DNA from: Opitutaceae bacterium
Lineage (GTDB): Bacteria; Verrucomicrobiota; Verrucomicrobiia; Opitutales; Opitutaceae
Assembly: GCA_005792355.1 (NCBI GenBank)
Contig: SXSC01000373.1
Location: 1-45,023, forward strand
DNA length: 45,023 nt
Direction of reading: 5' to 3'
In this document: one piece after another, positions 31,781 through 41,583 of the stretch
How positions within the stretch are numbered: position 1 is the stretch's first letter
Layout: each line of letters begins with the position of its first letter
The notes under the pieces: generated by a model
What the model saw: only the letters and a program-made list of their open reading frames with translations
Told to the model about the DNA's origin: nothing
The model's database searches: none
Made by a program: the position numbers and the translations under genes

Positions 31781-34700
31781 GACTTGTTTTTCGGCGTGGT
31801 GGCGCTGACGACCGGCGATGTCATCTGGACGTTGTTCGACCAATCCACGGGCTGCACGCGGTAATAGTAGGTGGTGTTCGGCTTGAGGCCGGTGTCGTGA
31901 AGCAGCTGCAGGAAGTAGGCCGTCGCGGGCAGGACTGCGACGGGCTCTCGATCGGCGAGAGAGAAATCGGGAGTCTCGCTGCGATACACGCGGTAGCTGG
32001 CGACATCGGGCTCCGTGTTTTTCCGCCAATAGACAAACAGCGTGTCGGGCGCGCGGCGCACGATGCCCAGCTCATGCACGGGATGCGGCGCGGTCGTGTT
32101 GGCGGGCGACGTCTTGACCTTGAGGACGGCGCTCAGCGGCCCTTGCACATTGCCCGCTGAAACGGAGGCGACGCGGTAGAAATAATCCGTCGCCACATGG
32201 AGCCCGCGATCAGCGAACTCGTGTCCGCGCACCCGTGCGACCATCGTGTAGGCGGTCGCCGGGGCATCAGGATCATCGGAACGAAAGACGTTGAAAACCA
32301 CCGTGGGATCGGACGAGCCCGACCACGTTATCTTCGCGGTGCTGTCCGTGACGGTTTGCGCCGTCAGTTGCGTCACGGCCGACGGGGCATTACCCGCGAG
32401 GAGGCGGATCGTCGCGAAGCCGAAGGGCTTGATGGACACGCGCACCTTCCCGTTCTTCACGGGCAACGCGCCCGTGTCGTCCTCCACGAGATCGCTCAGT
32501 GCGGCGCGGTCCGCGCCGAGCGCGGAAGCGTCCACTTCAAACTCGGTGGCCCGGCCGGCCGTCTCGACAAACCGCGCGACCCAGCCGCGGCCGGCCACCC
32601 CCGAGGCCTTGAGCACGGTGAGGGAGACGTTGGCGGCATCGACGGAGAGGAAGCTCCTCTGCTTGTCCTGCCAGCGCGCGTCGGGGCCGCCCGTCGCTGG
32701 CACGACGAGGAGCGGGCTGCCGGCCTGCCACCCGTGGCGCGAGGCCTCGCCGGAATTCCACGCGCTGTCGTGCTGCGTGAGCGAATAGGTGAGCGTCGCG
32801 TTGCAGTCGTCGGGCTGCAACGTGAGGAGGCCGGCCATGCGGTTGGACCACGCGTAGCTGAAGAGCCACGGTTTGGTCGGTTTGTAGTCGTTCGCGAATT
32901 GGTTGTACCGGAGTTCGCCGAGGCTGAAGGTGCCCGCCTCGTTGGAGGCCAGCGTCACGCCGCCTTGCTCATTGCTCACATCGATCCAGCGGGTGGCGTA
33001 GATGAAGTCGTGCGAGCCCCAGCGCAATTGGTCGTCGTAGGGCCTCACCACACCGCCGGGATATTCGGCCCGGATCTGGCCGCCAGGCACCGCGAAGGGA
33101 AACGCAAAGTAAATGTTGTCGCGGTAGCGGTCGGCATGTTCGGGCGCCCACATGACATCGATGCTCTCGAGGCGATTGGTGAAATCCACGCGCTTCAGCC
33201 CCGCGTGCAGCGTGACCGTCTGGTGCACGCGACCGCCGAGTTTCGCATCGTCGAACCACACGTCGAACGTGACCTGATTGAGGCCGACCTTGGATTCCAT
33301 GCGCAGGGCCTTGGCCGGCGAATACTCGAAGCCGTCTTTGCCCTCGCGGGTGTTCTTGTGCTGGTAGACCAATTGGTTCGCCAGATACGGCGCCTGCCGG
33401 TCGATCAGCTCACGGCCGGACGCGCGATCCACGATGCTGGTGACGGCGCCGTGCTCCGGGTGGAAACGCACGGTGTAGTGGCGGTTGGAAATGGCCAGTG
33501 GTTCGCGGCTGAGTTCGGCGGCGGGCGTGACCGCCGCGGGCGGCGCTTCGACGAGTTGAAAAAGCGCGTAGCCGTAGGGCGGCACTTCGCTGGCGAGAAA
33601 GCGGATTTTTTCGCCGTCGAGCCGGTCGCATGGAATCAACCGGCCCGTGCGCAGATCGCGCACCTGCGCTGCGGTGCCCGGCAACTCGACCGTGTCGGTC
33701 CGCCCATGCAGCAGCGGATTGAAGACCGCGATCGTCCCTGGGCCGGCAGCGGCGATGTTGAGCCCCAGCGCGGCCGCGGCGCGGTCGAAGGCAGCGGTGG
33801 AGGCGCGCAACGCGCGAGTGGCTTCGTGCCGTTTCACCCAGGCGGCGTTGAAGAGCTGTTCGTCGGAAACCTGCGGCAGTGTCGGCCACGAGTGTTCGTC
33901 GAAGTCGAACATCCGCGTGTAGGTGCGCTCGATCTCGGCGGGCAGGTGGGCGAAGGCGGGATTGGCGATTCCCGCGAGCACGGCGAGTCCTTCAGCGGCG
34001 GGCAACAAGCGCGCCGCGCGGCGCTTCTCGCCCTGCGCGTCGGGATCGATGGCGGAGTAGTCGGCGGAGAAATTGTTTAGATCGCCGGAGAGTTCGGGCA
34101 GCTCTGCCCCGTACTTCTGCTCGATGTAGGTGAAGAATTTTTCGGGGTGCTCAAAGCGCAGCTCCGGATACGCAAAGGTCTCGCGCCAGCGGCGATAGAT
34201 CCGCTCGTCAAATTTCGGGGTCTCATGATCCACGTAGTCGGCCACGATCATCGCGTCGTAGGGATAGGGTCCGCGCAGACCGCCATCCTCGACCATCTTC
34301 AGCTGATTGTTCACCCAGTTCGCCGGATAGCCGAGGAGATCGCCGTAGGAGCCGCCGTTGGTCTGGCCCCACCAGAAGAACATCGAGTAACCCGGGGTCC
34401 ACCCGAACAGCACCCGATGTTCACCGTCGGGCGCCTTCCACCAGAACAACGCCGGCAGCCCGGTGCGCTGGTAGTTGTTGTTGCCGCCGCTGCGCCACGC
34501 CTGTCCCCAGCGGCCGACATACTTGATGCCCGACGCGGCGAGCGCCTGCATGCCGGACCACGAGAGACTGGGGTTGTCGACGATGAACGCGGTTTTGAGA
34601 TCCAGGCCAAAGCGGTCTTTCATTTCGCGGCGCGCGGGGTAACCGACGCGGGCGAGCTGTTCGTAGTCCATCCAGTGCGTGTGCACGCCGCTCGGCGCGG

Positions 34701-35340
34701 CCATGAGCGACAGGCCCGTGCCGCCCGTGACGTTTTCCTTGAGGACCTTTCGCCACGCGCGCTCGCCACGCTCGTCGATGTAGTTCCGCGCGAAGAGGAG
34801 CGTCTCCATCACGTAGTGGTAGCCGACATCGGTCTTCGCTCCTGACGCATCGATCACGCGGGGCCGGGCAATCTCGCGGGCCAGGTCGACGAAGTCGGCA
34901 ATTTCCTTCTGCTTGATCTGGATGAAGTGCTCGTAGCCGATGTCCTCGTGCGAGGACTTCACGATGTGGACCTTCCACTTCCGCTGCGGCTGCCACAGTT
35001 GCGTGTGGGTGGCGACGACCGTGCCGCCGTTGAGGACGTCCACTTTGACGTCGGCTGGCGCGGCAAGGTCTGGAATGAGCACATCGACGGTGAACGGTCC
35101 CGCGGGCAGCGCGACCTTTTGCAACGGCTGCGCAGGCGCACTGCCGACCGAGACGCGAATGTCGACGTTGACTGCACCGGTGCCGCGGTTCTCGCCGCTG
35201 AGGCGGGCGATCTGCGCGAGCGGTTCCTTGCGCGGGAAGAGCACGGTCGGTTCCAAGGTGCGGAGATTTACCTCACCGGTCGCCGCGCGAAGCAATGTGA
35301 CGCAGCCGAGGAGCAGGGCGGTAAAGCGTAGATTTAGCAT
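31777..35340 (-). CDS. Secreted GH38-like glycosidase (alpha-mannosidase superfamily) with C-terminal Fn3 domains
   Basis: The 1187-residue product starts with a signal peptide (about 1-20) and a beta domain. The GH38-like catalytic part begins at VHIVKSSHEDIGYEHF. Numbered from the ATG at 35340, the probable zinc ligands are His 131 and Asp 133 of SSHED, and the candidate nucleophile is Asp 255 in FIVDNPSLSW. A large beta-rich mannosidase C-terminal region follows (to about 990), then two Fn3-like domains (about 1000-1185, DSTAKITWSGSSDPTVVFNVFRS and YRVYRSETPDFS). It probably cleaves alpha-mannosyl or similar linkages in the periplasm or at the surface. A TTG two codons upstream is an alternative start. 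The HED spacing differs slightly from classical GH38 enzymes, so the substrate may differ. Confidence 0.85.
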   Translation of the reverse strand: MLNLRFTALLLGCVTLLRAATGEVNLRTLEPTVLFPRKEPLAQIARLSGENRGTGAVNVDIRVSVGSAPAQPLQKVALPAGPFTVDVLIPDLAAPADVKVDVLNGGTVVATHTQLWQPQRKWKVHIVKSSHEDIGYEHFIQIKQKEIADFVDLAREIARPRVIDASGAKTDVGYHYVMETLLFARNYIDERGERAWRKVLKENVTGGTGLSLMAAPSGVHTHWMDYEQLARVGYPARREMKDRFGLDLKTAFIVDNPSLSWSGMQALAASGIKYVGRWGQAWRSGGNNNYQRTGLPALFWWKAPDGEHRVLFGWTPGYSMFFWWGQTNGGSYGDLLGYPANWVNNQLKMVEDGGLRGPYPYDAMIVADYVDHETPKFDERIYRRWRETFAYPELRFEHPEKFFTYIEQKYGAELPELSGDLNNFSADYSAIDPDAQGEKRRAARLLPAAEGLAVLAGIANPAFAHLPAEIERTYTRMFDFDEHSWPTLPQVSDEQLFNAAWVKRHEATRALRASTAAFDRAAAALGLNIAAAGPGTIAVFNPLLHGRTDTVELPGTAAQVRDLRTGRLIPCDRLDGEKIRFLASEVPPYGYALFQLVEAPPAAVTPAAELSREPLAISNRHYTVRFHPEHGAVTSIVDRASGRELIDRQAPYLANQLVYQHKNTREGKDGFEYSPAKALRMESKVGLNQVTFDVWFDDAKLGGRVHQTVTLHAGLKRVDFTNRLESIDVMWAPEHADRYRDNIYFAFPFAVPGGQIRAEYPGGVVRPYDDQLRWGSHDFIYATRWIDVSNEQGGVTLASNEAGTFSLGELRYNQFANDYKPTKPWLFSYAWSNRMAGLLTLQPDDCNATLTYSLTQHDSAWNSGEASRHGWQAGSPLLVVPATGGPDARWQDKQRSFLSVDAANVSLTVLKASGVAGRGWVARFVETAGRATEFEVDASALGADRAALSDLVEDDTGALPVKNGKVRVSIKPFGFATIRLLAGNAPSAVTQLTAQTVTDSTAKITWSGSSDPTVVFNVFRSDDPDAPATAYTMVARVRGHEFADRGLHVATDYFYRVASVSAGNVQGPLSAVLKVKTSPANTTAPHPVHELGIVRRAPDTLFVYWRKNTEPDVASYRVYRSETPDFSLADREPVAVLPATAYFLQLLHDTGLKPNTTYYYRVQPVDWSNNVQMTSPVVSATTPKNKS

Positions 35341-35358
35341 GAACAAAGCAGGGGAAAA

Positions 35359-36801
35359 TTATGCAAGAATGCCTTTGACGACTTCGCCGTGAACGTCGGT
35401 CAGGCGATAGTCGCGGCCCTGGTGGCGATAGGTGAGTCGGGTGTGATCGATGCCCAGCAAATGGAGGGCGGTGGCGTTGAGGTCGTGGATGTGGACCGGG
35501 TCGCGGGTGATGTTGTAGCTGAAGTCATCGGTCTCGCCAAACACGTGTCCGTGCTTCACCCCGGCGCCCGCCATCCAGACAGTGAAGGCCCGCGGATGGT
35601 GGTCGCGGCCGTAGTTGTCGGCCGTGAGCGTGCCTTGTGAATAGACCGTGCGGCCGAACTCGCCGCCCCAGATCACGAGCGTGTCGTCGAGCAGACCGCG
35701 CTCGCGCAGGTCGGCGATGAGCGCGGCGGTGGGCTGATCGGTGTCGTAGCATTGGCTGCGGATGTCGCGGGGCAGATTGCCGTGCTGGTCCCAGCCGCGG
35801 TGATAGAGCTGGATAAAACGCACGCCACGCTCGGCGAGACGGCGGGCGAGGATGCAGTTGGCGGCGTAGCTGCCGGGTTTGCGCGCCTCGGGGCCGTAGC
35901 GCGCGAAGGTCGCAGGCGGCTCCTTGGTGAGGTCGGCGAGTTCGGGCACGCTCGCCTGCATCCTGAAGGCCATCTCGAACTGGTCGATACGGTTTTGCGT
36001 CTCCGGGTCCTGGTAGTCCGCGAACACGCCCCGATTGAGCTCCGCGAGATCGTCGAGCATCGCACGGCGGCGCTCGGTGGTGATGCCGGGCGGATTCGAG
36101 AGGTAGAGCACCGGATCCTTCGTCGGCGTGAACCGGACAGCCTGATACTTCGCCGGCAGGAAGCCCGCGCCCCACATCCGCTCGTGCAGCGGCTGCGAGT
36201 TCACCTTGCCCGTGGGGAGGGAGACCAACGCTACAAACGCGGGTAGGTTGGCGTTCTCCGTCCCGAGCCCATAGGCGACCCAAGCGCCCAAGGAGGGACG
36301 TCCGCCGATCTGGAAGCCCGTTTGCAGAAGCGTCATGCCGGGATCGTGATTGATCGCTTCGGTGTGCATCGAGCGCACGACGCAGAGTTCGTCGGCGATC
36401 TTCGCGGTGTGGGGTAACAGCTCGCTCATCCACATCCGACTCTGGCCGTGCTGCGCAAATCTGAAAATACTCGGGGCGATCGGAAACCGCGTCTGGTTCG
36501 AGGTCATCCCCGTCAGCCGCTGGCCACCGCGAACCGAATCGGGCAAATCCTGATCGAACCGGGAAGCGAGCTGCGGCTTATGGTCAAAGAGGTCGAGTTG
36601 CGATGGCGCGCCGGATTGCGTGAGCCAGATGACACGCTTGGCCATCGGTGCAAAATGCGGCAACCCAGCGGCCGGACCACCGGCGGCGAGCAGCTTCGGG
36701 TTGAGCAGCGAGGCGAGCGCGGCGGCACCGAGGCCCGCACTGGCGCGGCCGATGAACTGCCGGCGCGTCAGATGATGGAGGCGTTGAGCAAAGGGATTCA
36801 C
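35359..36801 (-). CDS. Tat-exported DUF1501 protein
   Basis: The 480-residue product has a twin-arginine signal (TRRQFIGRASAGLGAAAL, about 12-30) and the DUF1501 body with KRVIWLTQSGAPSQLDLFDHKP, MHTEAINHDPG, WGGEFGRTVYSQG and GRDHHPRAFTVWMAGAGVKHGH. The fold is alkaline-phosphatase/sulfatase-like. DUF1501 proteins normally accompany DUF1549/DUF1553 cytochrome proteins, with unknown reaction. The start is GTG at 36801, inside the GTGA overlap with the sulfatase stop at 36798; no closer ATG keeps the Tat motif. Here its usual partner is two genes upstream, with a sulfatase set between them. Confidence 0.9.
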   Translation of the reverse strand: MNPFAQRLHHLTRRQFIGRASAGLGAAALASLLNPKLLAAGGPAAGLPHFAPMAKRVIWLTQSGAPSQLDLFDHKPQLASRFDQDLPDSVRGGQRLTGMTSNQTRFPIAPSIFRFAQHGQSRMWMSELLPHTAKIADELCVVRSMHTEAINHDPGMTLLQTGFQIGGRPSLGAWVAYGLGTENANLPAFVALVSLPTGKVNSQPLHERMWGAGFLPAKYQAVRFTPTKDPVLYLSNPPGITTERRRAMLDDLAELNRGVFADYQDPETQNRIDQFEMAFRMQASVPELADLTKEPPATFARYGPEARKPGSYAANCILARRLAERGVRFIQLYHRGWDQHGNLPRDIRSQCYDTDQPTAALIADLRERGLLDDTLVIWGGEFGRTVYSQGTLTADNYGRDHHPRAFTVWMAGAGVKHGHVFGETDDFSYNITRDPVHIHDLNATALHLLGIDHTRLTYRHQGRDYRLTDVHGEVVKGILA

Positions 36802-38495
36802 AACGGGCTGGCGGATTTGGTTTCGATTCGCTCGATCACAAGGTCGCGGCAGCCCGGATCGAGGCCGACGGGGACGTAGCCCTCGCGGGGCGTGCGGCCC
36901 TCTGCCCATGGAATCAGCGTGACGGGCCCGGCGGGGAACTGCGCGACGAACGAGACCTCCTGGGTGTCGGACGCGACGGGCATTTTCCAGACGCTCTTGC
37001 CATCGGTCAGGCCGAGCGCGCCGCCCTGTGGAAAGAGCGTAGTCTGGACGCCGCGCAGGCGAATGCGATACTCGCCCGCGCGGGCGACGATCAGCGTGAT
37101 GCCGGTTTTCTCGGGAATCTGGATCATGCTCTCGCGAAAAACCGGCTGTGCCGCGGCGTCGATGATCGGAGGAACCGGCGCGAACCCGCGGCCGGCCGAG
37201 TACTGGTCGAAGGATTTCTGGTAGACAGCCTTCATGCTGGCGACGCGCTCCGGTTGCCCGGCGGCGAGATTGGTCGTCTCGCCCGGATCGGACTCCAAAT
37301 CGAAGAGCTCCGGCGAAGCCTCGTCCTTCGGCCACACGAGCTTGTAGCGCGGCCCGATCACGGCGGCGTTGACGAAGGGCTGCGGCGTCAGGCCGGACTT
37401 CTGCGGTTGCTGCTGCTGAACAATGAAACGCTCCGCGAGTTTTGTCGCGGTACCGCTGAGCAGCGGCCAAAGGCTGATCCCATCCAGCGGTTTCTCTGGA
37501 GCGGTGGCCAGTCCGGCGACCTCCAGCATGGTTGGCAGCAAATCGAGACCGGCCGCACGGGCGACCTCCGTCCGGGGCGCGAGTGTGCCCGGCCAGCGCA
37601 CGAAGCATGGCACGCGGAGCCCGCCTTCATAGACGCCGCCCTTCGCCCCGCGCAGTCCGGCGTTGAAACGCGCGGCTGCCTGCTGGCGGCCGGTAAGGCC
37701 GTTGTCCGAATGGAAAATCACGAGGGTGTTTCGGTCGAGACCGCGTTCGCGCAACGCGTCGAGCAGGCGCCCGATGTTGCGATCCATGTTTGCGAGCATG
37801 GCCATGACTTCGCGATCGGCGGGACTCAGATCGGGCATGTCGGCGAAGGGGCGCACATCGGCATCCGGCACCTGCTTGCCCCAGAAGGTGTGGGGCAGAA
37901 AGAGCGCGACATAGGCGAAGAAGGGCCGGTCGTGTTTTTCGCCGAAGAAGCGGATCGCCTCGTCGGCGACCACGTCGTCGAGAAACCCGGAGTAAGCCGG
38001 CGTGGTGGGACCGCCGCGGTCGAACGTCGGCGCAAAGCGATCGAGGTTGTTCCAGACGAACGACCGGTCGAAACCCTGATCGACGGGACGGAACGGATGG
38101 TTCTCCCCAAGGTGCCATTTGCCGAATTGCGCGGTGGCGTAGCCGGCCCGGCGAAGATAGTCGGCGACGGTGACCTCGTCGGCCGCGAGGTTGCTCCGCC
38201 CCGCCCAAGTGTCCCAGACGCCGGTGCGGAAATTGTGGCGGCCAGTCATGAGTTGGGCCCGTGTCGGGGCGCACAGCGGCGAGACGTAGAAGTTTTTCAA
38301 CCACACGCTTTCGCTCTTCAGGCCGTCGAGGTTCGGCGTCTTGAGCGCTGGATGGCCAAGCGCCGACAGATCCCCGTAGCCCTGGTCGTCAGAGACGATC
38401 CACAGGATGTTCGGCCGCGCCGGGCCGCTGGCCGCGTGCAGGCCGACCGCCGCGAGAAAGATGGCAACCCTGAAGAAGCGCGGGACTGTGGTCAT
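36798..38495 (-). CDS. Secreted sulfatase with C-terminal beta-type extension
   Basis: The 565-residue product has a signal peptide (about 1-22), DD at 36-37 (VSDDQGYGD), the formylglycine Cys 75 in CAPTR (75-79), GKWHLG and the second metal pair DN in FHSDNG, so it should be active. It is about 100 residues longer than the other sulfatases here; the extra part (about 455-565, PVFRESMIQIPEKTGITLI then GEYRIRLRG) looks like a small beta domain that may bind the substrate. The ATG overlaps the upstream stop (ATGA) and its own stop overlaps the DUF1501 start (GTGA), so it is tightly built into the PSCyt1/DUF1501 unit. The natural substrate is unknown. Confidence 0.92.
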   Translation of the reverse strand: MTTVPRFFRVAIFLAAVGLHAASGPARPNILWIVSDDQGYGDLSALGHPALKTPNLDGLKSESVWLKNFYVSPLCAPTRAQLMTGRHNFRTGVWDTWAGRSNLAADEVTVADYLRRAGYATAQFGKWHLGENHPFRPVDQGFDRSFVWNNLDRFAPTFDRGGPTTPAYSGFLDDVVADEAIRFFGEKHDRPFFAYVALFLPHTFWGKQVPDADVRPFADMPDLSPADREVMAMLANMDRNIGRLLDALRERGLDRNTLVIFHSDNGLTGRQQAAARFNAGLRGAKGGVYEGGLRVPCFVRWPGTLAPRTEVARAAGLDLLPTMLEVAGLATAPEKPLDGISLWPLLSGTATKLAERFIVQQQQPQKSGLTPQPFVNAAVIGPRYKLVWPKDEASPELFDLESDPGETTNLAAGQPERVASMKAVYQKSFDQYSAGRGFAPVPPIIDAAAQPVFRESMIQIPEKTGITLIVARAGEYRIRLRGVQTTLFPQGGALGLTDGKSVWKMPVASDTQEVSFVAQFPAGPVTLIPWAEGRTPREGYVPVGLDPGCRDLVIERIETKSASPL

Positions 38496-41400
38496 TGTTT
38501 GGTGATCGCTTCGTCGAGGCAGAGTAGCGTGCTCGCGACGGTCGCGTAGGCGGCGAGTTCGACCGGCGGCAGCGTGGAGTCCGCCGGCGCATCGCCGACG
38601 CGGAGAAACGCGGTGGCAGCCTCCGCGTCGCGGGAGAAGTCTCGGTGCGCACGGTCGAACGCACGACGCAGTACCGCGAGTTCCGCCGCCTTCGGATGGC
38701 GGGCGAGCACGAGGCGATGGCCGAAGCTCAGCCGCTCTTCCGTTGTCGCGCCGCCTTCGCGCATCATTCGCTGCGCCACAAAACGGGCCGCCTCGAGGTA
38801 GGTCGGATCGTTCATGAGGTTGAGCGCTTGCACGGGCGTGTTTGTAACGCTGCGCTTGACGCTGCACGTTTCCCGGAACGGCACGTCGAATGCCAGCATC
38901 GCCGGATGCGGCACCGAGCGCTTCCAATAGGTGTAGAGCGTGCGCCGGTGAAGTTCGGTGCCTTTGCCCTGGATATAAATCTTGACCGTGTCCTCGCTGG
39001 TCGGCGCGACGCCTTCATAGAGACCGGGCGGATGGTAGGGCCGCACGGAAGGACCGCCGATCGTGGGCACGAGCAGGCCGCTCCACGCCAGCGCCTGATC
39101 GCGCACGAATTCGCCGTGGAGACGGAAACGCGGCCCGCGCGCCAGCAGGCGGTTCTCCCGATCACGTTCGTGCAACGCGGGCGTGAGCCGCGACTGCTGG
39201 CGATAGGTCGCGCTGGTGACGAGCAGCCGCATCAACGCCTTCACGTCCCAGCCCGTGCGGATGAACTCGGTCGCGAGCCAGTCCAGCAATTCGGGATTCA
39301 CGGGCGGCTCGCCCTGCGAGCCAAAGTCCTCGCTCGTCTTGACGAGACCGACGCCGAAGACCGACTGCCACAGCCGGTTCACGGTCACCCGCGCAGTGAG
39401 CGGATTCTCCGGACTGACGAGCCAGCGCGCGAGACCGAGCCGGTTGCGCGGAAGATCAGCTGCCATCGGGGGCAGCACGGCGGGCGTGCCAGCCGTCACG
39501 CGCTCGCCCGGCTTGTCGTAGGCACCACGGATCAGGATGAAGGTGTCGCGCGGCTTTTCCATTTCCTCCATCACCATCGTCGTCGAATACTCACGCTCGG
39601 TCGCGACGATACGGCGATGCAGCGCGGTCAACTCGTCCTCCAGCGCGCGCCCCGCCGGCTGCTGCCGCGCGAAGCGGGAGCGAAGCGGTTCGTCACCGCT
39701 GTCCGCCGCCGCCGCGGTCCGCGTGAGCGCCGTGGGAACCAGCAGCTCCGGTGCGGAGGTTGTGACTTCGAAGCGCCAGCGCGTCGGACTGGTGGCGCCG
39801 TAGGAACCGACAACAAAAATCAATTCGGCCGGCTCCGCCGAAAGATCGAGCGGTTCCTGCAGCTCGAAGACGAGCGAGGCGGAGCCACGAGGGGCGACCT
39901 TGAGCGGCACGCGGGTTTCCCGGCTGTCGTCATGCACGAGTTCGGCGGTGTCGCGGCCGAGGGAATCGCCCGCATCTGCGGAGCGCACCGGCAAGGCAAC
40001 CGCAGCGGACGAGCCCCGCTTGAGACGCAGACCGAGTTCTGTGAGATTGAACGTGCCGCCGATGTCCGTCGCCTCGCACGTGATCCGCAGCGCAGTGATC
40101 TTGGCTCGGGGTGCGCGCGTGCGCACGGTCGTGTCCAGGCGCGTGTTGTTCAGATACTCGAAGAGGACGCTCGCCGTGGCCGGCTCGACCTCTGGCTTTT
40201 GATCCTCGGCCTCAGTTGCAATCGGTTTCAGCGCCGACCACTCGAGCCTCTCCGTCGCGAGCCGCTGCCGCCAAGCGGCGAAGCCGAGGTCGTCGGTGCC
40301 ACGGAGCTGTGCGAGTTCCGTCTTCTTGGCGGATTGCTGTGTGCGCAGGGCGGAAAGCTTGGCGTCGATCTCGGCCGACGGCAGGAGGACAAAGGGTGGG
40401 CTGTTGAAGCGAAAATCGTTTTGGCGGATCGATTTTCCGAGTTCGGGAACACTGTGAAAGAAGGCCTTAAGGCGGTAGTAGTCCTTCTGCGTCCACGGAT
40501 CGAACTTGTGGTCGTGGCAGCGGTTGCAAGTGAAGGTCTGCCCGAGCCAGACTGCCGCGGTGGTCTCGACCCGATCGGCCGCATACTCGGCCAGAAACTC
40601 CTCTGGGATGATGCCGCCCTCCTCGTTGATCATGTGGTTGCGGTTGAAGCCGGTGGCGATGCGCTGCGCCAGCGTCGGATGCGGCAAAAGGTCACCGGCG
40701 AGCTGCTCGAGGGTGAACTGATCAAACGGCTTGTTCGCGTTGAATGCGTCGATCACCCAGTCGCGCCAGGCCCAGACCTCGCGGTCGCGATCGACCTGGT
40801 AGCCGTTGGTGTCGGCGTAGCGCGCGGCGTCGAGCCAGTCCACCGCCATGCGCTCGCCGTAGTGCGGTGAGCGCAGCAACCGTTCGACGACGCGCTCGTA
40901 GGCCTCGGGCGACTGGTCGGCCACGAACGCGGCGACCTCGGCCGGAGTCGGCGGCAATCCGGTGAGGTCGAGGGTAACGCGCCGGATCAGCGTGGCGCGA
41001 TCGGCGGCGGGCGACGGCGCGAGCCCGCCTTGCTCGAGTCGCGCGAGCACGAAGCGATCGATTCCGTTGCGCGGCCAATCGTCGGACTTCACCGCGGGCA
41101 AAGCGGGGCGCCACGGCGGGACAAACGCCCAGTGCGTCTCGTAGCGCGCTCCCTCGGAAATCCAGCGCTTCAGCGTCTCCTTCTGGAGCGCGGAGAGTTT
41201 CTTGTGCGACTCCCTCGGCGGCATCTGCTCATCTTCATCGTTGCTAATGACGCGGAGCCAGAGATCGGAGCGCTCCGGGTCGCCGGGGACGATCGCACGG
41301 AGGCCGTTGCGCTCGACGGTCGCGCTCTCGAAACTGTCCAGGCGACGCTTGCCCTTCAGATTATTTTTGTCCGCACCGTGACACGCAAAGCAATTGTCCG

Positions 41401-41518
41401 ACAGGATCGGACGGATGTCGCGGTTGAATCGGACCGGCTCTGCGCTCGCTCCGCAGTCGAGAAATGCCGAGGCGAGAACCGTAATCGCGAAGAGGGGAGT
41501 TCGGAGCCGCTGTTTCAC
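38492..41518 (-). CDS. PSCyt1 cytochrome c / DUF1549 / DUF1553 protein
   Basis: The 1008-residue product has a signal peptide (about 1-26). A planctomycete-type cytochrome c domain follows (about 28-128; heme site CFACH at 43-47, likely axial Met in EQMPP), then DUF1549 (about 150-355) with a second CNRCH at 331-335, a variable beta middle part, and DUF1553 (about 690-960, NRLWQSVFGVGLVKTSEDFGSQGE). It is a periplasmic heme protein, probably redox-active, of the kind that is paired with DUF1501 proteins in PVC bacteria; the reaction is unproven. The start is GTG at 41518; no ATG lies closer that keeps the signal. It ends with an ATGA overlap into the sulfatase gene and begins 65 bases after the TonB-receptor stop. 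Confidence 0.92.
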   Translation of the reverse strand: MKQRLRTPLFAITVLASAFLDCGASAEPVRFNRDIRPILSDNCFACHGADKNNLKGKRRLDSFESATVERNGLRAIVPGDPERSDLWLRVISNDEDEQMPPRESHKKLSALQKETLKRWISEGARYETHWAFVPPWRPALPAVKSDDWPRNGIDRFVLARLEQGGLAPSPAADRATLIRRVTLDLTGLPPTPAEVAAFVADQSPEAYERVVERLLRSPHYGERMAVDWLDAARYADTNGYQVDRDREVWAWRDWVIDAFNANKPFDQFTLEQLAGDLLPHPTLAQRIATGFNRNHMINEEGGIIPEEFLAEYAADRVETTAAVWLGQTFTCNRCHDHKFDPWTQKDYYRLKAFFHSVPELGKSIRQNDFRFNSPPFVLLPSAEIDAKLSALRTQQSAKKTELAQLRGTDDLGFAAWRQRLATERLEWSALKPIATEAEDQKPEVEPATASVLFEYLNNTRLDTTVRTRAPRAKITALRITCEATDIGGTFNLTELGLRLKRGSSAAVALPVRSADAGDSLGRDTAELVHDDSRETRVPLKVAPRGSASLVFELQEPLDLSAEPAELIFVVGSYGATSPTRWRFEVTTSAPELLVPTALTRTAAAADSGDEPLRSRFARQQPAGRALEDELTALHRRIVATEREYSTTMVMEEMEKPRDTFILIRGAYDKPGERVTAGTPAVLPPMAADLPRNRLGLARWLVSPENPLTARVTVNRLWQSVFGVGLVKTSEDFGSQGEPPVNPELLDWLATEFIRTGWDVKALMRLLVTSATYRQQSRLTPALHERDRENRLLARGPRFRLHGEFVRDQALAWSGLLVPTIGGPSVRPYHPPGLYEGVAPTSEDTVKIYIQGKGTELHRRTLYTYWKRSVPHPAMLAFDVPFRETCSVKRSVTNTPVQALNLMNDPTYLEAARFVAQRMMREGGATTEERLSFGHRLVLARHPKAAELAVLRRAFDRAHRDFSRDAEAATAFLRVGDAPADSTLPPVELAAYATVASTLLCLDEAITKQ

Positions 41519-41583
41519 AGGAAAGGGGAAACGTTAAAGCGGACGACAGTCCTCAGGGTGTCGTCCGCGTGCCGGGGCGCACC

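Noticed and set aside
38645..40870. A 741-codon plus-strand frame opposite the DUF1549/DUF1553 gene
   Set aside because: It has no recognisable motif and lies wholly within a well-supported gene on the other strand.
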